Assembly: GCF_023554995.1 (NCBI RefSeq)
Contig: NZ_JAMJPK010000003.1
Span: 62,001-126,000 of the forward strand
DNA from: Halomonas gemina
GTDB taxonomy: Bacteria; Pseudomonadota; Gammaproteobacteria; Pseudomonadales; Halomonadaceae
DNA length: 64,000 nucleotides
Reading direction: 5' to 3'
Under the pieces are notes generated by a model that did not search any database, was not told the origin of the DNA, and worked only from the letters and a program-made list of their open reading frames with translations. A program made the translations under genes and the position numbers. Below, piece after piece: positions 1-6,926 of this stretch; position 1 is the first letter of the stretch, and each line of letters opens with the position of its first letter.

Positions 1-722
1 CCGGCATAGCCCACCACCATCAGCGCCGCCCCCAGCCCCAGCACCGCGGCATGCCCCCCGCCCCGTCGCGAGCGCAGGCGACGACCGCTGCCCGAGGCAT
101 GCAGCAGCATGCGACCGATCAGGCCGATCACCAGGATGCCGTGGAGCAGTGCCACCAGCCGCAGGTTGAGCCGCATATCGCCGTGGAGGATATGGCTGAA
201 CTCATGGGCGATCACCCCCTGCAGCTGGTCGCGGTCGAGAGCCTCGATGGCACCGCGGGTGACCCCGATGGCCACGTCGTCGAGCTCGTACCCGGCCGCG
301 AAGGCGTTGATGGCCTGATCCTCCAGCACGTAGACCAGCGGGACCGGCATGCCGGAGGCGATGGCCATCTCCTCCACCACATTGAGCAGCCGGCACTCGT
401 CCGCGTCACGGGTCTCCAGGTTGAGCGGGCGGCCACCCAGGGCCTCGGCCACCGCACTGCCCCCGGCCCGCAGCTGCAGGTGCCGGACGAGGCTCCCCAG
501 CCCCACCACCAGGATCACCGCCGTCGCTACCCCGACGAGCAGCCGCGGCTGCAGGGCACGCGCCAGGGGCTCGCCGGCGAAGGAAGCGCCGTCGAGCAGC
601 ACCACCGCGAGGGCCACCACCACGGAGGTGACGACGATCATCGCCACCACCGCCAGCCCCAGCAGCAGGACCAGTCGCCCGGTCAGCCGCCGGGCGCGAT
701 CCTGGGCCGTGAAGAAGTCCAT
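1..722 (-). CDS. M48 family zinc metallopeptidase (N-terminal part, cut by window edge)
   Basis: This is an HtpX/M48-type membrane-bound metalloprotease, probably acting on membrane or periplasmic proteins. The visible ~240 residues hold two hydrophobic segments near the N-terminus (about residues 16-44 and 60-80), then the protease domain with the zinc motif HEFSH at about residues 172-176. A further hydrophobic stretch follows before the sequence leaves the window. It starts 10 bp after the lemA stop, so the two form an operon; LemA/M48 pairs are common in proteobacteria. The C-terminal third zinc ligand lies outside the window. The natural substrate cannot be read from the sequence. Confidence 0.85.
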   Translation of the reverse strand, partial: MDFFTAQDRARRLTGRLVLLLGLAVVAMIVVTSVVVALAVVLLDGASFAGEPLARALQPRLLVGVATAVILVVGLGSLVRHLQLRAGGSAVAEALGGRPLNLETRDADECRLLNVVEEMAIASGMPVPLVYVLEDQAINAFAAGYELDDVAIGVTRGAIEALDRDQLQGVIAHEFSHILHGDMRLNLRLVALLHGILVIGLIGRMLLHASGSGRRLRSRRGGGHAAVLGLGAALMVVGYA

Positions 723-732
723 GAGGGCCGAC

Positions 733-1329
733 TCAGAAGCTCACCCGAGGCGCCGACTGGATCTCGGCGCTGTCGGCGAACTCCAGCAGGGCCGCATCCT
801 GCTTGTGGCCCAGGGAGCCGGCCAGCAGTACCGGCGGGAAACTCTGCCGATAGCTGTTGTACTGCATCACCGCATCGTTGAAGGCCTGGCGAGCGAAGGC
901 CACCCGATTCTCGGTGCTGGTGAGGGTCTCGGAGAGCTGGCGCATGTTGTCGGAGGCCTTGAGATCCGGGTAGGCCTCCATCACCACGTTGAGCCGCCCG
1001 AGGGCCGCACCCAGCGCGCCCTCGGCACCGGCCAGCTCCGCCATGGCGCCGGGCTCGCCGGGCCGCGCCGCCGCATGCTTGAGGCCGACCTCGGCGGCGT
1101 TGCGCGCTTCCGTCACCGCCTGCAGGGTCTCGCGCTCGTGGCTCATGTAGGCCCGGGCGGTCTCCACCAGGTTGGGGATCAGGTCGTGGCGTCGCTTGAG
1201 CTGCACCTCGATCTGGGCAAAGGCATTCTGGTAGCGATTCTTCAGTGCCACCAGCCGGTTGTAGATGGCCACGCCGTAGACCAGCAGGGCGCCCAGCAGC
1301 ACGACGGGAATGATCAACGAGAGGTCCAT
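733..1329 (-). CDS. lemA: LemA family protein
   Basis: This 198-residue protein has one N-terminal membrane segment (about residues 2-22) and a long helical LemA domain with the typical NLVETARAY and ENRVAFARQAFNDAV stretches. LemA proteins form a helical bundle exposed outside the cytoplasmic membrane; their biochemical role is unresolved, but they often sit beside M48 or TPM-domain proteins, as here. I chose the ATG that gives MDLSLIIP because it places the membrane segment at the N-terminus; a longer in-frame start at 1368 would add 13 uncharacteristic residues. It is the first gene of a two-gene operon with the M48 protease. Confidence 0.88.
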   Translation of the reverse strand: MDLSLIIPVVLLGALLVYGVAIYNRLVALKNRYQNAFAQIEVQLKRRHDLIPNLVETARAYMSHERETLQAVTEARNAAEVGLKHAAARPGEPGAMAELAGAEGALGAALGRLNVVMEAYPDLKASDNMRQLSETLTSTENRVAFARQAFNDAVMQYNSYRQSFPPVLLAGSLGHKQDAALLEFADSAEIQSAPRVSF

Positions 1330-1386
1330 GGTGTCGTGTTCCTTGTCGACAGAGGGAGAGGCCGCCAAGGGCGGTTGCCGTTAACC

Positions 1387-2313
1387 TTAGGCCCGACCGC
1401 GAGACCCTGCCTGTGGCGGGCGCGAGAAGAGCGGGCAATCCGGCGGCGCCGCCAAGGCCAGGGCCCCGGGGCTGATGGCCACCTGGAACCCCCGCCGATG
1501 CAGGGGCTCGCCATCCAGGGTCACGGGCAGTTCCTCCCCTGCCTCGAAGGCGAGCCCGTCCGTGCGGAAGGCATCGACGTGGCGGCCCCGGGCGGGACGC
1601 GATGCCAGCTCGTGGCGCATGGCGCGCAGCCGTGCCAGAGAAGCGACATCATGCAGCAGCAGCACGTCGAGCAGGCCATCGTCCAGCGAGGCGTCGGGCG
1701 TCAATGCCTGGCCACCGCCCGACTGACGGCCGTTGCCAATGGCCAGCATGAAGACCTCGGCGCGGCGCTCGCCGCCCTCCCAGCGCAGCACCGCAGGATG
1801 GAGCTGGAAATCCAGGGCCTTGACGGCGCCGATCAGTGAGTAGGCGCCAGCCCCTAACAGACGCTTGAGGGTCTTGGGCGTGGATGAGGTGATATCGGCC
1901 CCGAAGCCGACGGTGGCCATGTTGAGGAAGTGCCAGTCGTCCAGTCGTGGCACGTCGACGCGCCTCAGGGGAAGATGCAGGGCCGAAGCCAGGGCGGACT
2001 CGGCGTCCAGCGGCAGGCCCAGCGAGGTGGCCAGATCATTGGCGCTGCCCAGCGGAAGGATTCCCAGCCCGGGGCGCTGCTCGGGCGAGAGCCGCATCAG
2101 GCCGTTGACCACCTCGTTGACCGTGCCGTCACCGCCGCCGGCGATCACCCGCTCGACCCCCTCGCGCCCGGCCTGCTCTGCCAGGCGCGCGGCATCACCC
2201 TGCTCCCAGGTGACCCTGACCTCGATGTCGTCCCCCGCCTCGCGGCGGGCGAAGACCGCCTCCCTCACCGCCGGCAGCTGCGCCGACTTGCCATTGAGGA
2301 TCAACCTGGCCAT
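1387..2313 (-). CDS. yegS: YegS-type lipid kinase (diacylglycerol kinase catalytic domain)
   Basis: This 308-residue protein is a member of the DAGK_cat family, phosphorylating a lipid (phosphatidylglycerol for E. coli YegS) with ATP in the cytoplasm. The N-terminal half carries the nucleotide-binding GGGDGTVNEVVNGL motif at about residues 62-75 and the following LPLGSANDLA motif typical of the family. The start giving MARLILNG was chosen because family members begin directly with the first beta strand; the in-frame codon at 2391 adds 26 unlikely residues. It lies 57 bp upstream of lemA on the same strand, so co-transcription is possible. The true substrate is not known. Confidence 0.85.
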   Translation of the reverse strand: MARLILNGKSAQLPAVREAVFARREAGDDIEVRVTWEQGDAARLAEQAGREGVERVIAGGGDGTVNEVVNGLMRLSPEQRPGLGILPLGSANDLATSLGLPLDAESALASALHLPLRRVDVPRLDDWHFLNMATVGFGADITSSTPKTLKRLLGAGAYSLIGAVKALDFQLHPAVLRWEGGERRAEVFMLAIGNGRQSGGGQALTPDASLDDGLLDVLLLHDVASLARLRAMRHELASRPARGRHVDAFRTDGLAFEAGEELPVTLDGEPLHRRGFQVAISPGALALAAPPDCPLFSRPPQAGSRGRA

Positions 2314-2456
2314 TCGCGCTCCTCTCGCCTGTGTCGTCCTGTCCCGATCATGACACCGTCGCCGGATGACGACATACGCCGAATCATGCATGCCAATCAG
2401 CTTACGATTTCCCTACACTATTCGTCTTGCCGACGCGTGCCGAACAGGGAGTGTGC

Positions 2457-4061
2457 ATGATCGAACCGGCCTTTCTTCTCGCAGCCTTCGTCTGTGGCTT
2501 CGCCGCAATGGGCCTGCGCTTACCGCCCCTGGTGGGCTTCCTGGTCGCCGGCTTCGTGCTCAACGCCCTGGGCTTCGACAAGACCCCGCTGCTGGAGACC
2601 CTCTCCGACATCGGGGTCACCCTGCTGCTGTTCACCATCGGCCTGAAGCTCGACGTGCGCACCCTGCTGCGGCGGGATGTCTGGGGCAGCGCCTCCCTGC
2701 ACATGCTGGCATCGACGCTGCTGATGGTGACGCTGCTGTCCCTGTTCAAGTGGCTGGGGCCAGGACTCGGCCTGCTTGAGGTTGCAGGCTGGCAGACCCT
2801 CGCCATGCTGGGTTTTGCGCTGAGTTTCTCCAGCACCGTCTTCGTGGTCAAGATTCTCGACAAGCGCAGCGAGACCCAGACCGCCTACGGGCGCCTGGCC
2901 ATCGGCGTGCTGATCATGCAGGACATCTTTGCCGTCTTCTTCCTGACCGCCTCCACCGGTGAGCTGCCGAGCCCCTGGGCCCTGGGCCTGGTGCTGCTGC
3001 TCCCCCTGGCGCCGGCCCTGCGGGCCCTGCTCGACCGCCTCGGCCATGGCGAGATGCAGATCCTGTTCGGCATGCTGCTGGCCCTGGTCGTGGGCTACTC
3101 CCTCTTCGAGTCGGTGGGCGTGAAGGGCGACCTGGGGGCGCTGATCATCGGGCTGCTGCTGGCCCCCCACCCCGCGGCACAGACTCTCGCCCGCTCGATG
3201 TTCAATCTCAAGGAACTGTTGCTGGTAGGCTTCTTCCTGAGCATCGGGCTGACCGCCATGCCGAGCTGGACACACCTTGGCATGGCCCTGGTCCTGGTGG
3301 CCGTCCTCCCATTGAAGAGCCTGCTCTATCAGTTCGTCTTCTCGCGCTTTCCGATGCGCAACCGGACCTCGCTGCTGGCCACCCTCAGCCTGTCCAACTA
3401 CTCGGAGTTCGGCCTCATCGTGGGTACCATCGCCGTCGCCAGCGGCTGGCTGGACGAGCAGTGGCTGGTCGTCCTGTCGCTGGCCGTGGCCATCAGCTTC
3501 GCTGCGTCGGCCATCCTCAATGGCTTCAGCGAAGGGATCTATCGCCGGCTCGAACCCAGCATGCCGCAGCGCGACCCTGGGCAGCTGGCGCCTCGCGACC
3601 GGCCCATCGAGGTCGGTGACGCCGAGGCCGTGGTGCTGGGCATGGGCCGCATCGGCCGCAGCGTCTACCGTCGCCTGCAGAAGGAGTACGGGCTTCGCGT
3701 GCTGGGCATCGACAGCAACACCAATACCGTCGAGACCCTGGGCAAGCGTGGTTTCAATATCGTCGAGGGCGATGCCGTCGACTCGGACTTCTGGGACAAG
3801 CTGCTGATGTCCAGGGGCGTCAAGATGGTGGTGCTGGCCATGCCCCACCATGCGGGCAACCTCTTCGCCCTCAAGCAGCTGAAGTCGCGTGCCTTCAGGG
3901 GACGCATCACCGCCATCGTGGAATACTCCGAGGAGATCGAGCCGATCAAGGCACTCGGCGCCAATGCAGTCTTCCACGTCTATGACGAGGCGGGCCGGGC
4001 GCTGGCCGACAGCGCCGCCGAGGAGTCCGGTGTCGAATCCATGACGCGCCAACTGGGCTGA
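2457..4061 (+). CDS. CPA2-family cation/proton antiporter with RCK (TrkA-N) domain, Kef/YbaL-like
   Basis: This 534-residue inner-membrane protein combines about 12-13 transmembrane segments (residues ~1-375) of the Na+/H+ exchanger fold with a cytosolic RCK domain. The membrane part includes the FALSFSSTVFVVKIL stretch typical of Kef-type proteins. The RCK domain starts at about residue 390 and carries the Rossmann motif GMGRIGRSVYRRL followed by an acidic strand end (GIDSN). It should exchange K+ or Na+ for H+ under nucleotide control, which fits osmoadaptation in a halophile. It ends after the RCK_N part without an obvious RCK_C domain. The ion is not readable from sequence. The ATG at 2457 was preferred over 2427 because MIEPAFLLA begins the first membrane helix. 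Confidence 0.85.
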   Translation: MIEPAFLLAAFVCGFAAMGLRLPPLVGFLVAGFVLNALGFDKTPLLETLSDIGVTLLLFTIGLKLDVRTLLRRDVWGSASLHMLASTLLMVTLLSLFKWLGPGLGLLEVAGWQTLAMLGFALSFSSTVFVVKILDKRSETQTAYGRLAIGVLIMQDIFAVFFLTASTGELPSPWALGLVLLLPLAPALRALLDRLGHGEMQILFGMLLALVVGYSLFESVGVKGDLGALIIGLLLAPHPAAQTLARSMFNLKELLLVGFFLSIGLTAMPSWTHLGMALVLVAVLPLKSLLYQFVFSRFPMRNRTSLLATLSLSNYSEFGLIVGTIAVASGWLDEQWLVVLSLAVAISFAASAILNGFSEGIYRRLEPSMPQRDPGQLAPRDRPIEVGDAEAVVLGMGRIGRSVYRRLQKEYGLRVLGIDSNTNTVETLGKRGFNIVEGDAVDSDFWDKLLMSRGVKMVVLAMPHHAGNLFALKQLKSRAFRGRITAIVEYSEEIEPIKALGANAVFHVYDEAGRALADSAAEESGVESMTRQLG

Positions 4062-4077
4062 AAGCGCCTAATAAGCC

Positions 4078-4091
4078 TTGATCCATATCAA
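4078..4091 (+). promoter_or_regulatory. FNR/Anr-type binding site
   Basis: The sequence TTGAT-CCAT-ATCAA is a perfect match to the palindromic consensus TTGAT-N4-ATCAA for FNR/Anr oxygen-sensing regulators. It lies 16 bp after the antiporter stop and about 100 bp before the DUF1538 gene. A weak -10-like TAGATT sits near 4124-4129. The operator fit is seen directly; anaerobic control of the downstream operon is inference, because a well-placed -10 hexamer is not clear. Confidence 0.65.
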
Positions 4092-4194
4092 GTCTTCCCT
4101 GCAGCCTGGCAGGTCATTGATGATAGATTGTGGCAAGTAGAACCCGCCCCGGCCGTACAGGTTGGTGATCAACAGGGAAACCAGGGAGTCGGTC

Positions 4195-5691
4195 TTGGCT
4201 GAACAACTCAGGGACTTCGCTCACGCCCTGCTCCACGCACTGCGCAACCTGATGCCCATCATCCTGGTGGTGGTGGCCTTCCAGGCGCTACTGCTGCGCC
4301 AGTGGCCGGAGGGGGGACTCGCCATGGCAGGCGGCCTGCTGATCGTCGCGCTGGGCGTGGCGCTCTTCCTGCGGGGGCTCGAGCTGAGCATCTTCCCGGT
4401 GGGCAAGCGCCTGGCCAACCAGTTCACCCGGCGTGGCTCCATGCCCCTGCTGATGCTGTTCGGCTTCGCCATGGGGTTCTCGGCCGTGGTGGCAGAACCG
4501 GCATTGATCGCCGTGGCGGAGCAGGCCAAGGAGATCAGTGAGGGGCGCATCGACGCCCTTACCCTGCGCCTGATCATTGCCACCTCGGTAGGGCTGGTGA
4601 TGGCCCTCGGGGTCTTTCGGGTGATCCTCGGCCATCCCCTGCACTGGTACATGATCGTCGGCTACGTGCTGGTGGTGCTGATCACCTTCTTTGCCCCCGA
4701 GGAGATCGTTGGCCTGGCCTACGACTCCGGCGGCGTGACCACCAATATCGTCACCGTGCCGCTGATCGCTGCCCTGGGTATCGGCCTGGCCTCCTCGATC
4801 CAGGGGCGCAACCCGCTGATCGACGGCTTCGGCCTGGTGGCACTGGCGGTGATGGTGCCGATGATCAGCGTGCAGCTCTATGGCATCCTGGTATATGGCG
4901 ACCCGGGCAGCGTGGCGGCAAATGCCGAACTGATCACCGCCCAGGCGGAAGTCGAGGCACCCGGCGGCCTGCTGTCAATGGTGCTCGAGCTGTTCGCCAT
5001 GCTACGCGACGTGCTGCCGATCATCCTGGTGATCCTGTTCTTCCAGTACCTGATCCTCAAGCGTCCCCTGGCCAACCCCCTCAGGGTGGCGACCGGCTTC
5101 GCCCTGGTGATCATCGGGCTCTACGCCTTCGTGGTGGGTCTCAAGCTGGGCCTCTTCCCGATCGGCCGCAGCATGGCGGAACAGCTGATCGCCTTCGACA
5201 ACTGGCTGTGGGTCTACCTGTTCGCCTTCTGCATCGGCTTCGCCACCACCATGGCCGAGCCGGCCCTGCTCGCCGTGGGCCAGCAGGCCGAGGAAGCCGC
5301 CGCGGGCAAGATCCAGGGCAACGTCATCCGGCTGCTGGTGGCGCTGGGGGTGGCCATCGGCATCACGCTCGGCGTACACCGCATCATCAGCGGCGATTCC
5401 ATCCACCACTACATCATCGGCGGCTACCTGCTGGTGATCCTGCTCACTTTCCTGGCGCCACGCTACATCGTGGCGCTGGCCTTCGACCTGGGGGGCGTCA
5501 CCACCTCCGAGGTGACGGTTCCGCTGGTGACCGCACTGGGCATCGGCCTGGCGAGCCAGATCGAGGGCCGCAAAGTGCTGATCGACGGCTTCGGGCTGAT
5601 CGCCTTCGCCTCGATCTTTCCTATCGTGACCGTAATGGGCTATGCCATTCTGATGGATAGAGTGGCCAACATGAGAGGCAAGACGCCATGA
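4195..5691 (+). CDS. DUF1538 integral membrane protein with internal duplication
   Basis: This 498-residue protein is almost entirely membrane-embedded and made of two homologous DUF1538 halves (about residues 10-235 and 265-498). Each half contains an AEPAL motif (GFSAVVAEPALIAV and GFATTMAEPALLAV) and a GGVTT-x3-VTVPL-x2-ALGIGLAS block ending in LIDGFGL. The repeat architecture suggests a transporter, but no substrate is established. The start is a TTG at 4195, chosen because AGGGAG lies 6-7 bp upstream; in-frame TTG 4162 and GTG 4165 lack a comparable ribosome-binding site. Its stop overlaps the next ATG by 4 bp, coupling it to a PII-like protein, which suggests regulated transport. Confidence 0.82.
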   Translation: MAEQLRDFAHALLHALRNLMPIILVVVAFQALLLRQWPEGGLAMAGGLLIVALGVALFLRGLELSIFPVGKRLANQFTRRGSMPLLMLFGFAMGFSAVVAEPALIAVAEQAKEISEGRIDALTLRLIIATSVGLVMALGVFRVILGHPLHWYMIVGYVLVVLITFFAPEEIVGLAYDSGGVTTNIVTVPLIAALGIGLASSIQGRNPLIDGFGLVALAVMVPMISVQLYGILVYGDPGSVAANAELITAQAEVEAPGGLLSMVLELFAMLRDVLPIILVILFFQYLILKRPLANPLRVATGFALVIIGLYAFVVGLKLGLFPIGRSMAEQLIAFDNWLWVYLFAFCIGFATTMAEPALLAVGQQAEEAAAGKIQGNVIRLLVALGVAIGITLGVHRIISGDSIHHYIIGGYLLVILLTFLAPRYIVALAFDLGGVTTSEVTVPLVTALGIGLASQIEGRKVLIDGFGLIAFASIFPIVTVMGYAILMDRVANMRGKTP

Positions 5692-6038
5692 AGTTTTCCC
5701 TGCTGGTCGCCATCGTCCCCGAGGATATGGAACAGGAGTGCATCGACGCCGCCACCAAGGCAGGTGCGGTGGGCATGACCCTGATGGCGGGCCGCGGCAT
5801 CGGCGGCGAACGCAAGAAGACGTTCTTCGGCCTGACCTACGAAGGCAGCCAGAGCGTGATGCTTATGACCCTCGAGAAGGGCCTCTCCCTAAAGGTGCTC
5901 AAGGCCATCCGGCAGGTCCTCAACCCCTCGGGCGAGGACTCCAAGGGGCTGGTGATGACGCTGCCCGTGGAGCACCTGGGCGGCATCGACATGTCACAGC
6001 TCAAGCGCTTCGAGGAGCGCCTCAGGCACGAAGTCTGA
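5688..6038 (+). CDS. P-II-like signalling protein, non-canonical T-loop
   Basis: This 116-residue protein has the ferredoxin-like PII layout: first strand MKFSLLVAIVP, helix, a central GRGIGGERKKTFFGLTY loop region and a final strand pair. Canonical PII proteins (GlnB/GlnK) bind ATP/ADP and 2-oxoglutarate and gate transporters such as AmtB by their T-loop. Here the T-loop region is short and lacks the usual uridylylated tyrosine context, so it is not a normal GlnB/GlnK. The 4-bp overlap with the upstream DUF1538 transporter-like gene suggests that it gates that protein, by analogy with GlnK-AmtB. The ligand is unknown. Confidence 0.82.
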   Translation: MKFSLLVAIVPEDMEQECIDAATKAGAVGMTLMAGRGIGGERKKTFFGLTYEGSQSVMLMTLEKGLSLKVLKAIRQVLNPSGEDSKGLVMTLPVEHLGGIDMSQLKRFEERLRHEV

Positions 6039-6064
6039 CCTTTTCCCACCGACGGAGTAACACG

Positions 6065-6451
6065 ATGCTGGTCAAGGACATCATGATGCGCGACGTGGTG
6101 ACGGTGTCACCCTTCGCTACCCTGCGGGACGCCCTGAGCCTGATGAAGCAGCACAACCTCAAGTGCCTGGTGGTGGAACAGCAGGACCCCCACGATGCCT
6201 GGGGACTGATCACCTATACCAACATCCTCAAGACCATCGTCGCCGAGAACGGCGACATCGACCTGATCAATGTCTACGACGTCTGCGCCAAGCCCGCCAT
6301 CGGCGTCGGCGAGTCGCTGGACGTGCGTCACGTGGCCGGGCTGATGACCAGCAACGTGGTCAAGCGGGTGCTGGTACTGGAAGACAACCGGCTGCTCGGG
6401 CTGGTCACCATGGATGACATCGTCGGCACTGTGCTCGAGATGATCGAATAG
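6065..6451 (+). CDS. CBS-domain pair protein
   Basis: This 128-residue cytoplasmic protein consists only of two CBS motifs (about residues 1-60 and 68-128), beginning MLVKDIMMRDVVTVSP and with GLVTMDDIVGTVLEM near the end. Such Bateman modules bind adenosyl nucleotides and act as energy or ion sensors for channels, transporters and enzymes. It starts 26 bp after the PII-like gene, preceded by a GGAG-like site, and is probably the third gene of the DUF1538 operon. Having both a PII-like and a CBS sensor beside one membrane protein suggests dual nucleotide control; that is inference. Confidence 0.85.
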   Translation: MLVKDIMMRDVVTVSPFATLRDALSLMKQHNLKCLVVEQQDPHDAWGLITYTNILKTIVAENGDIDLINVYDVCAKPAIGVGESLDVRHVAGLMTSNVVKRVLVLEDNRLLGLVTMDDIVGTVLEMIE

Positions 6452-6464
6452 GAAACCCGAAGCC

Positions 6465-6752
6465 ATGGACGACGCCTTCGCCTTCATCGGCAACGCCTTC
6501 GGCGAATTCATCCGCTTTATCGTCGATGGCCTCACCGGCTTCTTCGCCAACATTGGCGACGCGGCCGGCAGCTTCATGCAGGGGCTCTCCGACTCGCTGG
6601 GCATCCCGATCACCCTGATCAGCCTGCTGGTGCTGGTGATCGGCCTGTGGCTGCTGTGGAAGGGCGTCGCCGCGCTGATGCGCCGAGCCATCGTCGCCAC
6701 CGTGATCTGGTGGCTGCTGGGAGTGACGATGCTTAGCTGGCTGATCCACTGA
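6465..6752 (+). CDS. Small membrane protein of unknown function
   Basis: I do not recognise this 95-residue protein. It has an amphipathic N-terminal half (about residues 1-45) with glycine- and phenylalanine-rich spacing, then two close hydrophobic segments (about 47-66 and 72-92) separated by KGVAALMRRA, which would put the positive loop in the cytoplasm. It begins 13 bp after the CBS gene and ends just before a large palindromic element, so it is likely the last gene of the DUF1538-PII-CBS operon and might be an accessory subunit of that membrane protein. Confidence 0.7.
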   Translation: MDDAFAFIGNAFGEFIRFIVDGLTGFFANIGDAAGSFMQGLSDSLGIPITLISLLVLVIGLWLLWKGVAALMRRAIVATVIWWLLGVTMLSWLIH

Positions 6753-6911
6753 TTGGGCGGAGGATTTGCTGCTGCGCTCGATATCCTGGCCGCCGGCGGT
6801 GCCGGTGCGCCGGTCCGATCGGAATCCTCATGTAGCAAGCTACACTCCGGCTCCTGCGCTCCGGCGGCGACCAGCCTCTCATCGCTCGCGACGCAAATCA
6901 CTCTCGCCCAA
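6753..6911. repeat. Long imperfect palindrome between convergent genes
   Basis: The outer arms (6753-6780 and 6883-6911) match each other in inverted orientation, beginning TTGGGCG and ending CGCCCAA, with GATTTGC opposite GCAAATC. The centre is a perfect hairpin TGTAGC-AA-GCTACA (6831-6844). The whole ~159 bp could fold as one cruciform or long stem. It lies between the convergent small membrane protein gene and pepN and may serve as a bidirectional transcription stop or be a copy of an extragenic repeat family. Genome copy number could not be checked. Confidence 0.6.
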
Positions 6912-6926
6912 CAACCCTAAAAGACT

